Below, piece by piece: positions 24,134 to 32,075 of a stretch of 40,566 bases of DNA (position 1 is its first letter; every line of letters begins with the position of its first letter). The notes below the pieces were generated by a model. That model saw only the letters and a program-made list of their open reading frames with translations, was not told where the DNA came from and made no database searches. The translations under genes and the position numbers were made by a program. This DNA comes from Williamwhitmania sp. (GTDB taxonomy: Bacteria > Bacteroidota > Bacteroidia > Bacteroidales > Williamwhitmaniaceae), in assembly GCA_035529935.1 (NCBI GenBank), contig DATKVT010000029.1, forward strand, positions 1 to 40,566, read 5' to 3'.

Positions 24134-26026
24134 ATGAGCAATAAAACGGGTGTTTCGTTGGGTGAGGTTCACTCAAGCATTGATACCACAATTAAGAAAG
24201 GTTATTGGCGAAGGCTGCTTGCATTTCTAGGTCCGGCATACCTCGTTAGCGTTGGTTACATGGATCCAGGTAACTGGGCAACTGATATAGCCGGTGGCAG
24301 CCAGTTTGGCTACACGCTTATTTGGGTGTTAATGATGTCCAATATTATGGCCATTCTGCTCCAGTCGCTGAGCGCCCGTTTGGGTATAGTGCGCGGACTC
24401 GACCTTGCCCAAGCTTCGAAGGAATACTATCCGCCATTTATCAATATAATTCTTTATGGATTAGCGGAGACTGCCATTGTAGCTTGTGACCTTGCCGAGG
24501 TGCTGGGTATGGCCATTGGTTTGAACCTTCTTTTTGGGCTACCTCTTATTTACGGAGTATTAATTACCTTTCTGGATACTTTCATTCTCATGTTTCTGAT
24601 TAATAGGGGCATGAGAGTTATGGAAGCCTTTATTTTAGCCTTAATTCTGATAATTGGTGTTGCCTTTTTGGTGGAGATGATTTATGCCCAGCCGATTGCT
24701 GGAGAGTTGATAAAAGGCTTTATACCCATACTTCCCAACGATGCCGCTCTCTACATCGCCATTGGAATAATTGGGGCCACCGTAATGCCCCACAACCTAT
24801 ACCTGCACTCCTCACTTGTGCAAACAAGAAAATTTAATAGTGATAAAGCTTCTATTAAGCAGGCCATTAGGTTCAATATTATCGATTCTATTGTGGCGCT
24901 TAACCTTGCTTTTTTCGTCAATGCGGCTATTCTAATTTTAGCGGCCTCTGCTTTCTATAAAAATGGGCACTTCGACGTTACCGAAATTGAGCAGGCGTAT
25001 AAGTTTCTTGCACCTATTCTGGGATCTCATCTTGCACCAATTCTGTTTGCGGTTGCCTTGATTGCTGCCGGACAAAGTTCTACCATCACCGGAACTCTTG
25101 CAGGGCAGATCGTGATGGAAGGCCATATCAACCTCCGAATTCGCCCTTGGCTTCGACGCATTATTACCCGCTCCTTAGCCATTATACCTGCAGTGTTAGT
25201 AATTGTGCTAATGGGGGAGAGCTATACCGGTAAACTGCTTGTTTTTAGCCAGGTTGTGCTAAGCTTACAGCTGGGTTTCGCAGTGGTACCTCTAATCCAT
25301 TTTGTTAGCTCCAAGGAGAAGATGGGGACTTTTGCCATCAGAAGGTATGTAGTTATTGTATCGTGGCTGATTGCGCTAATAATCCTAAGTTTAAATATTA
25401 AGTTGGTATTTGACGAAATTCACGGTTGGTTGTTAACCTCCTCGATCCCACTGTTAATATGGTTAACTGTAGTTCCGATAGTTTCGTTCTTTGGGTTGGT
25501 AATGCTATTTATTACCTTTGGTCCATTGTTTGTGAAACGCCGACAGAAAATGGCTCTAATTCCCCACGAGGTTATTCCACTTAAGCTTGAGCTGAAGCCG
25601 GAATTTAAACGAATAGCGCTCGCGTTGGATTTTACCCACTCCGATGCCGATGTTATCAACTATGCCATTAGTACGGGTCGTGATGAGGCAGAATACCTGC
25701 TTATGCACGTTGTTGAGTCGGCAGGAACATTTGTTTTTGGAAGCGATATTCAGGACTTGGAAACCCAACAGGATACGATACACTTAGAGGGCTACGCCGA
25801 GGAACTTAAGGCGCAAGGCTACCGAGTTGAAACCTTGGTAGGGTTTGGCAGTCCAAAACATGAAATACCACGGCTGGTTTCCGAATTTAACGCCGATCTT
25901 TTAGTCATGGGGGCACACGGTCATAGCCAGATTAAGAAGATAATTTTTGGGCAAACCGTAAACTTTGTGAGAAGGAAGTTGCGCATCCCGGTTCTTGTGG
26001 TGCGACATGGGTCGATAAAGAAATAG
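24134..26026 (+). CDS. Nramp divalent metal transporter fused to a universal stress protein domain
   Basis: 630 residues. Residues about 25-470 are an Nramp transporter with the metal-binding DPGN of helix 1 (Asp44-Asn47) and the MPHN of helix 6, whose Met218 is the methionine that favours Mn2+ and Fe2+ over Ca2+. Residues about 490-627 are a cytoplasmic universal stress protein (Usp) domain, starting FKRIALALDF and carrying the nucleotide-binding pattern GAHGHSQIKKIIFGQT (GX2GX9G). Plain MntH-type proteins are near 410-450 residues, so this is a true fusion; the frame is continuous. The Usp domain may gate transport by ATP binding, which is inference. The gene has its own -7 element and ends at a bidirectional terminator. 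Confidence 0.93.
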   Translation: MSNKTGVSLGEVHSSIDTTIKKGYWRRLLAFLGPAYLVSVGYMDPGNWATDIAGGSQFGYTLIWVLMMSNIMAILLQSLSARLGIVRGLDLAQASKEYYPPFINIILYGLAETAIVACDLAEVLGMAIGLNLLFGLPLIYGVLITFLDTFILMFLINRGMRVMEAFILALILIIGVAFLVEMIYAQPIAGELIKGFIPILPNDAALYIAIGIIGATVMPHNLYLHSSLVQTRKFNSDKASIKQAIRFNIIDSIVALNLAFFVNAAILILAASAFYKNGHFDVTEIEQAYKFLAPILGSHLAPILFAVALIAAGQSSTITGTLAGQIVMEGHINLRIRPWLRRIITRSLAIIPAVLVIVLMGESYTGKLLVFSQVVLSLQLGFAVVPLIHFVSSKEKMGTFAIRRYVVIVSWLIALIILSLNIKLVFDEIHGWLLTSSIPLLIWLTVVPIVSFFGLVMLFITFGPLFVKRRQKMALIPHEVIPLKLELKPEFKRIALALDFTHSDADVINYAISTGRDEAEYLLMHVVESAGTFVFGSDIQDLETQQDTIHLEGYAEELKAQGYRVETLVGFGSPKHEIPRLVSEFNADLLVMGAHGHSQIKKIIFGQTVNFVRRKLRIPVLVVRHGSIKK

Positions 26027-26029
26027 TTT

Positions 26030-26061
26030 AAAAAAATGGGAGGCGTTACCTCCCATTTTTT
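26030..26061. terminator. Bidirectional terminator between Nramp-USP and the NifX-like gene
   Basis: AAAAAATGGGAGG and CCTCCCATTTTTT flank the loop CGTTA, giving a perfect stem with T runs on both strands. It fills almost the whole gap between the two convergent stop codons. Confidence 0.9.
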
Positions 26062-26062
26062 A

Positions 26063-26461
26063 CTAGTTGTGGTTACAGGAGTGACCTGCTCCATGGTGAT
26101 GATTGTGATCACCATCGTGGTTATGGTTGCAGTTGGCTTCACTACCTTTTTGATCACCACTTAGGAACTGATGTAGCACCGCTTCAACATTGCCTGAATA
26201 GCCTGCATGAACGGTGATTCCGCTTCCGGCAAGTGTATTGACAGCACCTTGCCCAATGTTTCCTGCCAGCATAGTATCAACACCTTTTTCCTTAAGCACT
26301 GAGGCTATGTTCGACTTGCAGCCACAGCCGTTAGGGGAGGCAACTACCTCTTTTTCGGCAATGGCATTGGTGGAGTCGATGGAGTAAACCGTGAAATACT
26401 CACAGTGACCAAAATGGCCATCCACCATGTTCCCATTTGAGGGTAATGCAACTTTTTTCAT
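26063..26461 (-). CDS. NifX/NifB-type (dinitrogenase iron-molybdenum cofactor) domain protein with His-rich tail
   Basis: 132 residues. Residues 1-108 match the small dinitrogenase Fe-Mo cofactor family: VALPSNGNMVDGHFGHCEYF at the start, then NGCGCKSN, and GVDTMLAGNIGQGAVNTL. Relatives include NifX and the Mo-Cu orange protein. The last 23 residues hold eight His and two Cys and would bind metal ions such as Ni, Zn or Co. No nif genes are present, so nitrogen fixation is not implied; a metal-cluster carrier or store is more likely. It follows the DUF134 gene by 15 bp on the same strand, a known neighbourhood for this family. Confidence 0.85.
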   Translation of the reverse strand: MKKVALPSNGNMVDGHFGHCEYFTVYSIDSTNAIAEKEVVASPNGCGCKSNIASVLKEKGVDTMLAGNIGQGAVNTLAGSGITVHAGYSGNVEAVLHQFLSGDQKGSEANCNHNHDGDHNHHHGAGHSCNHN

Positions 26462-26476
26462 TTGTTTTCAATATTA

Positions 26477-26836
26477 TTAGAGAGTTGTTTTATTACAGGT
26501 AATCAAGTATTTATCGTGGCAATTGCAGCCTTGAAGGCCACAATGCTTACATGGTAAGGTTGACGATTCAATGGTAAGTTTTTTTCCAGAAATAAGCGCC
26601 TCAGCCACCTTTTTTCGGGCTTCTGCCAAAATTCTCCCAAAAGTAGCTCTCGATACTCCCATTTTTTCGGCGGCAGCCTCGTGATACAAGCCTAAAAAAT
26701 CTGCTGATCTAATCGCATCAAGTTCATCGAGTTCTAGATGAATCGTGGTAAGCTTCCTTCTCTCACATCCAATAGGGGTAAAGCCTGCTACAGTAGGCTC
26801 GTTTGATACTATTCTACAGCATTTCTTTCTGGGCAT
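26477..26836 (-). CDS. DUF134-like DNA-binding regulator
   Basis: 119 residues. The central region ELDAIRSADFLGLYHEAAAE followed by KMGVSRATFGRILAEARKK is the helix-turn-helix of the DUF134 family. The N-terminus (PRKKCCR) and C-terminus (CKHCGLQGCNCHD) add six cysteines that could bind a metal or cluster and make the protein a sensor. Its ATG at 26836 lies inside one of two GCATATGC palindromes that flank the promoter, pointing to autoregulation. It precedes the NifX-like gene by 15 bp and probably controls it. Confidence 0.85.
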   Translation of the reverse strand: MPRKKCCRIVSNEPTVAGFTPIGCERRKLTTIHLELDELDAIRSADFLGLYHEAAAEKMGVSRATFGRILAEARKKVAEALISGKKLTIESSTLPCKHCGLQGCNCHDKYLITCNKTTL

Positions 26837-26876
26837 ATGCTCAATATTCGGGTTGCAAATATAAGCATATGCTCAT
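26833..26876 (-). promoter_or_regulatory. Promoter with twin operators of the DUF134-NifX operon
   Basis: The same 12-base word TGAGCATATGCn occurs twice on the minus strand, with palindromic cores GCATATGC at 26833-26840 and 26865-26872. Centres are 32 bp apart, about three helical turns. Between them lies TATATTTG (26856-26863), a TAnnTTTG -7 element. One site touches the upstream edge of the -7 element and the other covers the ATG, so a bound regulator would block the promoter. Confidence 0.65.
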
Positions 26877-26951
26877 AATAATTGCATTAATCATGAATTA
26901 TTTTGAATCGAGGAGAGTGCATTTCCCCTCGCTTGCAGCGTGGAGCCTCAA

Positions 26952-27830
26952 TTATTTGTAGTTTTCATCCTGTTCTCCTGGATGCAAGAATGTTTGCGGC
27001 AGCTCCGCTTTTACTTCAATTATTTTTCCTGTAACAGGATGTGGGAATTGCAGGTAGTAAGCAAATAGCCTGATTTGACGCTTGAACTTGCTGCTGGCAC
27101 CATATCGGTAATCACCAACTATTGGACATCCAATGTCGGACAGATGTACCCTAATCTGGTTCTTTCTTCCGGTATCGAGCTTTATCTCGAGCAGGTAGTA
27201 AGGAGACACCTCTTTTACCAGCCGATAATTTGTTATTGCAAGTTTTGCTTCTGGCGATTTTCTTCCAGAGTATACTTTCAGACTTTTGGGATGCTCATGC
27301 AACCAGCTTTCCACAACGCCTTCTGCAACTTTTGGTGGATTCTCCACCAGTGCATAGTATAACTTCTCCACACTTTTCCAGTTGTCCTTTAGCTTATCCT
27401 GGACGGCAATACTCTTGGCGAAAATTAGCAAACCGGCCACCTCCCTGTCGAGCCGGTGAACTACAAAAATGCGCTCCCTTCCCTTTGAGGTATTGGTAAT
27501 ATAGCTACCTAAAATTCCGACAAATGATTTACTATTTTCCTCCCCAATTCCATGGGTGAGCAAGCCTGCTGGTTTCTGAGCAACAAGAAGAAAATCATCT
27601 TCGTAAAGGATTGGAAATGGCGGTGTCGACCGTCTGGCGGGTTGTTTTTCCCTCTCAAGCGTTACTTCATCTCCCGGATTTACAATTTGTCTTGGGTTGT
27701 TGTTTGCTTTTCCATTGATATGAATGGTGGCGTATTCAACTATTTTTTTTGCCTTCGACTTTGAACCTAGGTTTAACTTCTGCATCACTAGGTCGAAAAG
27801 TGTGATGGGAGCTTCCGTGGATAGCTTCAT
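26952..27830 (-). CDS. RluA family pseudouridine synthase
   Basis: 292 residues. An S4 RNA-binding domain fills about residues 8-60 (FDLVMQKLNLGSKSKAKKIV). The catalytic block is VVHRLDREVAGLLIFAKS with the nucleophile Asp128, and LDTGRKNQIRVHLSDIGCPI is the usual second motif. The enzyme turns specific uridines in rRNA or tRNA into pseudouridine; the position cannot be predicted from the family alone. It has its own -7 element at 27849-27856 and appears to be a single gene. Confidence 0.93.
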   Translation of the reverse strand: MKLSTEAPITLFDLVMQKLNLGSKSKAKKIVEYATIHINGKANNNPRQIVNPGDEVTLEREKQPARRSTPPFPILYEDDFLLVAQKPAGLLTHGIGEENSKSFVGILGSYITNTSKGRERIFVVHRLDREVAGLLIFAKSIAVQDKLKDNWKSVEKLYYALVENPPKVAEGVVESWLHEHPKSLKVYSGRKSPEAKLAITNYRLVKEVSPYYLLEIKLDTGRKNQIRVHLSDIGCPIVGDYRYGASSKFKRQIRLFAYYLQFPHPVTGKIIEVKAELPQTFLHPGEQDENYK

Positions 27831-27848
27831 TATTATCTCATTTTTTTA

Positions 27849-27856
27849 CAAAATTA
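27849..27856 (-). promoter_or_regulatory. -7 element of the pseudouridine synthase gene
   Basis: TAATTTTG on the minus strand, matching TAnnTTTG, 18 bp before the ATG at 27830. Confidence 0.45.
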
Positions 27857-27902
27857 GTAAAATGGTGCAGGTTATGGTTGAGTAGTATTGTAATGTCAGA
27901 AT

Positions 27903-27925
27903 AAAAAAACCGGTTGTTATACCGG
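27903..27925 (-). terminator. Weak terminator after the small lipoprotein gene
   Basis: On the minus strand a 5-bp stem CCGGT/ACCGG with a 6-nt loop is followed by seven T. The stem is short, but it lies 31 bp past the stop at 27957. Confidence 0.5.
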
Positions 27926-27956
27926 CCTTTTAAATAGGAAGCAGGGGAAATGTTTA

Positions 27957-28430
27957 CTATGGTTGACTTTTAATAAAGAAGTAAAGGCCATAGATGCTGC
28001 TGTAAGGCATCACTTTTCCATTGTAGGATAGGCTGTCGTAATTGTAGTAAGTGCAACATCCGTCATTTACAACCTTACAATCAAAATAAATCGTGTCGGT
28101 TTCGGTTTGGCTAAGATGTAAATAAAATGTTTTGATATTTTCACCAGCACTCACTTTGGAGATATCTGTGGTATAAATATAGTTTCCAAAGTAGTTCGAG
28201 TTACTGATTACAAAATTGACCGGTTCTTGAACATTATTTTTAAGGTAGTAGAGCTGGATGGAGTCTGGGATGTAGGTGCTGTCGTTAATCATGCTTGTGC
28301 CCGTGAGCGAAGGAAACAGGGTGAAAACGAATGGGGTGGGGTAAGGATTACAATAGGTGCAGTTATTGTTATCCATACAGGAAGAGCTAATAATTGCAAC
28401 CATAACTAGTAAGGGGAAGATTTTTTTCAT
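27957..28430 (-). CDS. Putative lipoprotein, unknown
   Basis: 157 residues. The N-terminus has Lys-Lys, a hydrophobic core and ISSSCMDNNN, a lipobox with Cys18 as the likely lipidated residue. Acidic/amide residues after the cysteine fit export to the surface in Bacteroidota, though the exact surface signal is not clear. Cys24 and Cys27 (NCTYCNP), and Cys121, Cys128 and Cys129, could form disulfides. The rest is rich in Tyr, Ser and Asn and seems beta-rich. I do not recognise a family. It is probably transcribed alone, with a weak terminator after it. Confidence 0.65.
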   Translation of the reverse strand: MKKIFPLLVMVAIISSSCMDNNNCTYCNPYPTPFVFTLFPSLTGTSMINDSTYIPDSIQLYYLKNNVQEPVNFVISNSNYFGNYIYTTDISKVSAGENIKTFYLHLSQTETDTIYFDCKVVNDGCCTYYNYDSLSYNGKVMPYSSIYGLYFFIKSQP

Positions 28431-28578
28431 AGCATTTTTGGTTCAAAGGTCCTCCTAATCTATACAAATATTATACCGCAACTTAGGTATTGGAAAATTT
28501 CAGCTTTAAAAAATCTACAATCAAGTGTAAAGGAACTAATTCCTGATTTTTTGCAGCCAATGACCAACGTTATTACGG

Positions 28579-29043
28579 CTAGCTGTATATAAGCGCCACG
28601 ATTTTTTCAAGCCACTTTGCATCTATTTCATCAAACGATCCAAGCTCGCTGCTATCCACATCCATCACCCCAACGATAATCTTTTCGGGGTTAAATACAG
28701 GTACAACAATTTCCGACTTCGACCTTGAGTCGCATGCAATATGGCCTGGAAACTGTTCAACATCCTCAACCATAATTGTCTTCCCTTGGTTGATGCCAGC
28801 CCAGCAAACCCCAACGTCTGTTTTAAGTTCCATGCAGGCAACCGGTCCCTGATAGGTGCGCACGATGAGCTTTTGCTCGGGAGTTAGGCAATAAAATCCA
28901 CACCAGAAGAAGTAGTCCAACTTGTGCTTGAGTACCGCAGAAATGCTACACATCCGAGCAGTTGGGTCTTGCGACTTTTTTACCAGTTCTGTCAGCTGAT
29001 CGTAAATACGGGAGTAGCGCGAATCTTTTTTCTTTGTGTCCAT
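28579..29043 (-). CDS. msrC: Free methionine-(R)-sulfoxide reductase (GAF domain)
   Basis: 154 residues forming one GAF domain. Cys70 (QGPVACMEL), Cys80 (VGVCWAG) and Cys104 (FPGHIACDS) are spaced 10 and 24 residues apart, as are the three redox cysteines of E. coli MsrC (84, 94, 118). SKSEIVVPVF and GVMDVDS complete the family signature. The cytoplasmic enzyme reduces free Met-R-sulfoxide, with electrons ultimately from thioredoxin. A TACTTTTG -7 element lies 26 bp upstream. Single gene. Confidence 0.93.
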   Translation of the reverse strand: MDTKKKDSRYSRIYDQLTELVKKSQDPTARMCSISAVLKHKLDYFFWCGFYCLTPEQKLIVRTYQGPVACMELKTDVGVCWAGINQGKTIMVEDVEQFPGHIACDSRSKSEIVVPVFNPEKIIVGVMDVDSSELGSFDEIDAKWLEKIVALIYS

Positions 29044-29069
29044 TGTAAGGCATTATGAGCAATAGACAA

Positions 29070-29077
29070 CAAAAGTA
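29070..29077 (-). promoter_or_regulatory. -7 element of msrC
   Basis: TACTTTTG on the minus strand, matching TAnnTTTG, 26 bp before the ATG at 29043. Confidence 0.45.
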
Positions 29078-29205
29078 GCCAAAGGTTCATTAGCACCCAA
29101 AATCTTTTTGGTATTGTTTTGCAAACGGTAGTTTAAAACTATTATCCGGCAAGGTTTTACCTAGCATAGGTCGTAACTTGTCAGGCGAAAAACTTAAGGT
29201 AAATA

Positions 29206-29919
29206 ATGGGGAATCAAACCATAATTCGTATAGCCGCAATACTCTTACTATTTGCCGATGGCTGTGGTTTAGGAAGAAGAAATGATAGCCATCCCAATTC
29301 TAATTCTGTTGATAATAGGCTAAAATCAGGAATCGTTGTTTTTTCGCCAATCAAAATTTTAGGCGTTCATGTGTCTAGTACCCTATATTTTGACGATTAT
29401 GGCCAAAAGCAACTAATAGAAACATTTAACGAAGGAGATGATTTTGGCCTTTCCGGTCGGAGTCACTCTATCAATCTGATTCGCGATGGCTACCTCTACT
29501 CCTTCGATTTGTTCCGGGAGGAAAATGGTGATGATATGACTGAAAATATGGTGCTAAAAAGAGTTCTTTCAACGACGCTTCTTGCTGCTTATCCTCAGTT
29601 TCTGCTTTCCGATTCCATGAAGCGATTTATGGACTATCGGGAGGAGGGTAGCGAATTTTTGCTTGGCGTATTGGGAACCAAATTCTCGTATAGCTTGTAT
29701 CACGAGTATCCTCAAAGACGCATGCACGGCGTTCATTTTAACAATGTTGTGCTGAAGACTGAAATTAATGGGGTTGAGGTTGTTGCTCAAACTTTTTCTA
29801 AAAATCCGAACATTCCAGATCAGCAGTTTGATCTTCCAATCGGCTACAATATACAGGATTATGATTCAGGCGAAATTGACTCTAATTCTCCTTCTGGTGG
29901 AGAGGATATCAATGGTTAG
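29206..29919 (+). CDS. Putative lipoprotein, unknown
   Basis: 237 residues. The N-terminus has a hydrophobic stretch followed by FADGCGLG, so Cys20 is a possible lipidated residue, although Asp-Gly before it is an unusual lipobox. The rest is soluble and acidic at the C-terminus (about the last 20 residues are rich in Asp, Ser and Gly). No family is recognised. The start ATG at 29206 is preceded by AAGGT. It is convergent with the interrupted membrane gene, with one base between the two stop codons. Confidence 0.6.
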   Translation: MGNQTIIRIAAILLLFADGCGLGRRNDSHPNSNSVDNRLKSGIVVFSPIKILGVHVSSTLYFDDYGQKQLIETFNEGDDFGLSGRSHSINLIRDGYLYSFDLFREENGDDMTENMVLKRVLSTTLLAAYPQFLLSDSMKRFMDYREEGSEFLLGVLGTKFSYSLYHEYPQRRMHGVHFNNVVLKTEINGVEVVAQTFSKNPNIPDQQFDLPIGYNIQDYDSGEIDSNSPSGGEDING

Positions 29920-29920
29920 C

Positions 29921-30739
29921 CTATTTAGTTTTTGCTACTAAGGGACGGAGCAAGTACACCGAGATAGCTGCAAGTAGGTATGCAAAAAGTGTTCCCCAAA
30001 TCAAGCCTAATGCTGGGTAAGATAAGCTCACTGCCCATCCGTAGACTACAATATTGGCTGAGGTGATAATCATTATTTTGCCGGTGGCTCTAGCAAATTG
30101 ACTTCCAGCGCTCATCGTGAGTATCACCATAGACGATAACATGACAGCGGGAAATATGCTAAATAATCTACTCCAGTAAGCATTCCCTGTTCTCCCTATA
30201 GTAACTGCTCCTCCAACAACTAAACCAGCAAACATTGCTCTGGTAATGAGTTGTAGATTGGAAAATTTTTTGTTGGTTTTTGGCAGGGATTGAATGCCAA
30301 GTTTTTGTTCAGCCACTATAAAAATGAGGGATGATACCCCTAAATAAACTAGGGAAGTAATCCAGCTAGGAAGTTCTTTTAAGGGTAAGGAGAGGGCGGC
30401 GAGTGCAAACCATGATGCCACAGAAATTGTGGTAGCGAGGAGAAGCCCTTTTTCGACTAGCGCAATAAAAATGAATAGGAAGAGGGTGTCTATAATCATG
30501 CCAATAGGCACTGCCGACGCAGCGTTTGCAGCAAATTGAGATCCTTGAGTTATTCCAATAAATAACAGCTATACCAATATTGTAGATGGTAGGTTGGCAA
30601 CCATTCCACCTGCTTTACTACCCAACTTTTCTGAAAGCATTGTTGCTAGGCTTATCCATATGCCGCCTATAAGAAATGCGAAGATTATTAGAAGCATGAG
30701 GTGGCGAATTGGGTTGAGATAATTCAGGCAATCCAACAT
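29921..30739 (-). pseudogene. Membrane protein gene interrupted by an in-frame TAG
   Basis: From the ATG at 30739 (or 30697) the minus-strand frame reads as a membrane protein to a TAG at 30569-30571, and then continues in the same frame without a shift to the true stop at 29921. The residues around the stop (MVANLPSTILV, stop, LLFIGITQGSQFAANAAS) look like one uninterrupted helix-rich protein of about 272 residues with roughly eight membrane segments. A GTG at 30511 could restart translation of the 196-residue C-terminal part. Family not recognised with certainty. Possible meanings are a recent nonsense mutation, a sequencing error or, less likely, suppressed amber decoding. It lies 33 bp downstream of the ICMT-like gene on the same strand. 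Confidence 0.8.
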
Positions 30740-30772
30740 TGATAATCCATCGCATCATATTAGTTCTGCAAA

Positions 30773-31210
30773 TTAGTAGATGAGAGGGATTAGTCTCCAA
30801 GTTTTTTTCATATAGTACCTGTAGGTGGGTATCTCCTTTTTTAGTAATGATTCCTCTATGGTAATTTTTGAAACCAGATCAATTACTAGCAGCACCATTA
30901 AGCTTGTTTTTAATGCTGTTGGATGTTGAAGGGTAATGGGGGCAGTGAAGAGTAAAACCGCCAAATACATGGGATGACGAATCCATCGATATGGACCATT
31001 AATTTGGAGCTCCAATCCTTGGCGTGGAATTGGGAAGATGGAGACGTTATAAACCCCAACCACCTGAATAGCCCATATTCCAAGGACAAGGCTAGACATC
31101 TGTATAAGCAACAGAATTAAATTACCAACGGTGAATATGGGACCAGCAACAATAAGGGCACCAATTAGAAGAAATTGAACCGCTGTAGATATTTTTCCTG
31201 CTTTTTTCAT
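30773..31210 (-). CDS. Isoprenylcysteine carboxyl methyltransferase-like membrane protein
   Basis: 145 residues with about four hydrophobic segments. NGPYRWIRHPMYLAVLLF is the family's central motif, and the C-terminus has the paired acidic and aromatic residues of the SAM site (ITIEESLLKKE, then YRYYMKKTWRLIP). Bacterial members methylate small molecules or lipids in the membrane; isoprenylated-protein substrates are not established in bacteria. The CPBP-like gene ends 4 bp upstream, so they are translationally coupled. Confidence 0.85.
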   Translation of the reverse strand: MKKAGKISTAVQFLLIGALIVAGPIFTVGNLILLLIQMSSLVLGIWAIQVVGVYNVSIFPIPRQGLELQINGPYRWIRHPMYLAVLLFTAPITLQHPTALKTSLMVLLVIDLVSKITIEESLLKKEIPTYRYYMKKTWRLIPLIY

Positions 31211-31214
31211 TCAA

Positions 31215-31952
31215 CTACATGTAGCCAAGTGCTAGAGCAATAAAACCTAAACCACTTATTACCCCATTAACAAGAATTGCAACCTTTATGTTTTGCGTCT
31301 TCTGAAAAGCATAGGTAATTAAGAATGCAGTTGGGGTGGAGACAATAAGGAGGTTAAGGCCCAGCGGCAGACGGAAAATTAACCACAGCAGGCCATTGAT
31401 TAACCATGTTCTTTTTCCAAATTTTGCCTGCTGCCGAGGGAATAGGTAGCCTCTCCAAAATAGTTCACCACTCAATAGGTTGAAAAGGAATAGAGGCAAG
31501 CAAGCCAACATAATCCAGCTATCTTCAGGGGCTAAGGAATGCAGCTGCAAAAGTGCAGGTTGTGGTGAGAAATGATCAATGTTGTTTTTACTTATAAAGA
31601 TGAGCACCATCGTTAGAATAGCCGAAAGCATTATGCTCAGGAAAACCCATATCCAATCTTCTCCCTTCAACTTTCTTATTCTTAATCGATGTTTTAGCTG
31701 ATGGTAGGTGAAACTTTTTAATTCTGTTTTTACCAAAACCATTGTCAACAATAACATGGGCAAGAATACAGCAATTCCGGTTGAGATATACCATGCAAGT
31801 GGGGCAGGGGTTGCGGCAAACTGGACTACCATTCTCGGTAAAAAGTATTGCATCGCAAACCACATTGCTGCTGTAGTAGCACCTAGAAAAACTATGGAAA
31901 GGCCAATACCCATAGGCTTAACCGAAGATTGCTCTTTGTTATTGCTTTTCAT
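31215..31952 (-). CDS. CPBP/Abi-like membrane protein, catalytic residues degenerate
   Basis: 245 residues with about seven or eight membrane helices, the fold and size of CPBP intramembrane glutamic endopeptidases (Rce1 relatives). SGELFWRGYLFP aligns with the EExxxR motif but has Gly for the first Glu. LLWLIFRLPLGL aligns with FxxxHLP but has Arg for His. ILVNGVISGLGF aligns with HxxxN but has Asn and Ser. All the usual catalytic positions are thus altered, so this is probably not an active protease. It is 4 bp from the ICMT-like gene. The alignment is by eye and the family call is moderate. Confidence 0.7.
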   Translation of the reverse strand: MKSNNKEQSSVKPMGIGLSIVFLGATTAAMWFAMQYFLPRMVVQFAATPAPLAWYISTGIAVFLPMLLLTMVLVKTELKSFTYHQLKHRLRIRKLKGEDWIWVFLSIMLSAILTMVLIFISKNNIDHFSPQPALLQLHSLAPEDSWIMLACLPLFLFNLLSGELFWRGYLFPRQQAKFGKRTWLINGLLWLIFRLPLGLNLLIVSTPTAFLITYAFQKTQNIKVAILVNGVISGLGFIALALGYM

Positions 31953-32075
31953 GTGTTCAGGTATTTAAGGTTAGTAAATCATTTTTGTCGATTTAGTTAA
32001 TCCGTTTATCCAGCAAAAAGGAGCTGGCAGTATAATTTGAAGTTCGTAGTTTCTATTTTATTAGATCTCTGTAAA

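Noticed and set aside
26063-26836. Part of a nitrogen-fixation cluster
   Set aside because: Only a small NifX-like domain is present, with no nifHDKENB; this family is widespread outside nitrogen fixation.
30569-30571. Pyrrolysine coding by the in-frame TAG
   Set aside because: Pyrrolysine use is not expected in Bacteroidota, no pyl genes are seen, and several genes here (miaB, the small membrane protein and others) end normally in TAG.
30618-30800. A 60-codon frame on the minus strand between the ICMT-like gene and the interrupted gene
   Set aside because: It overlaps both genes in another frame, while the frame used for the interrupted gene gives a coherent membrane protein.
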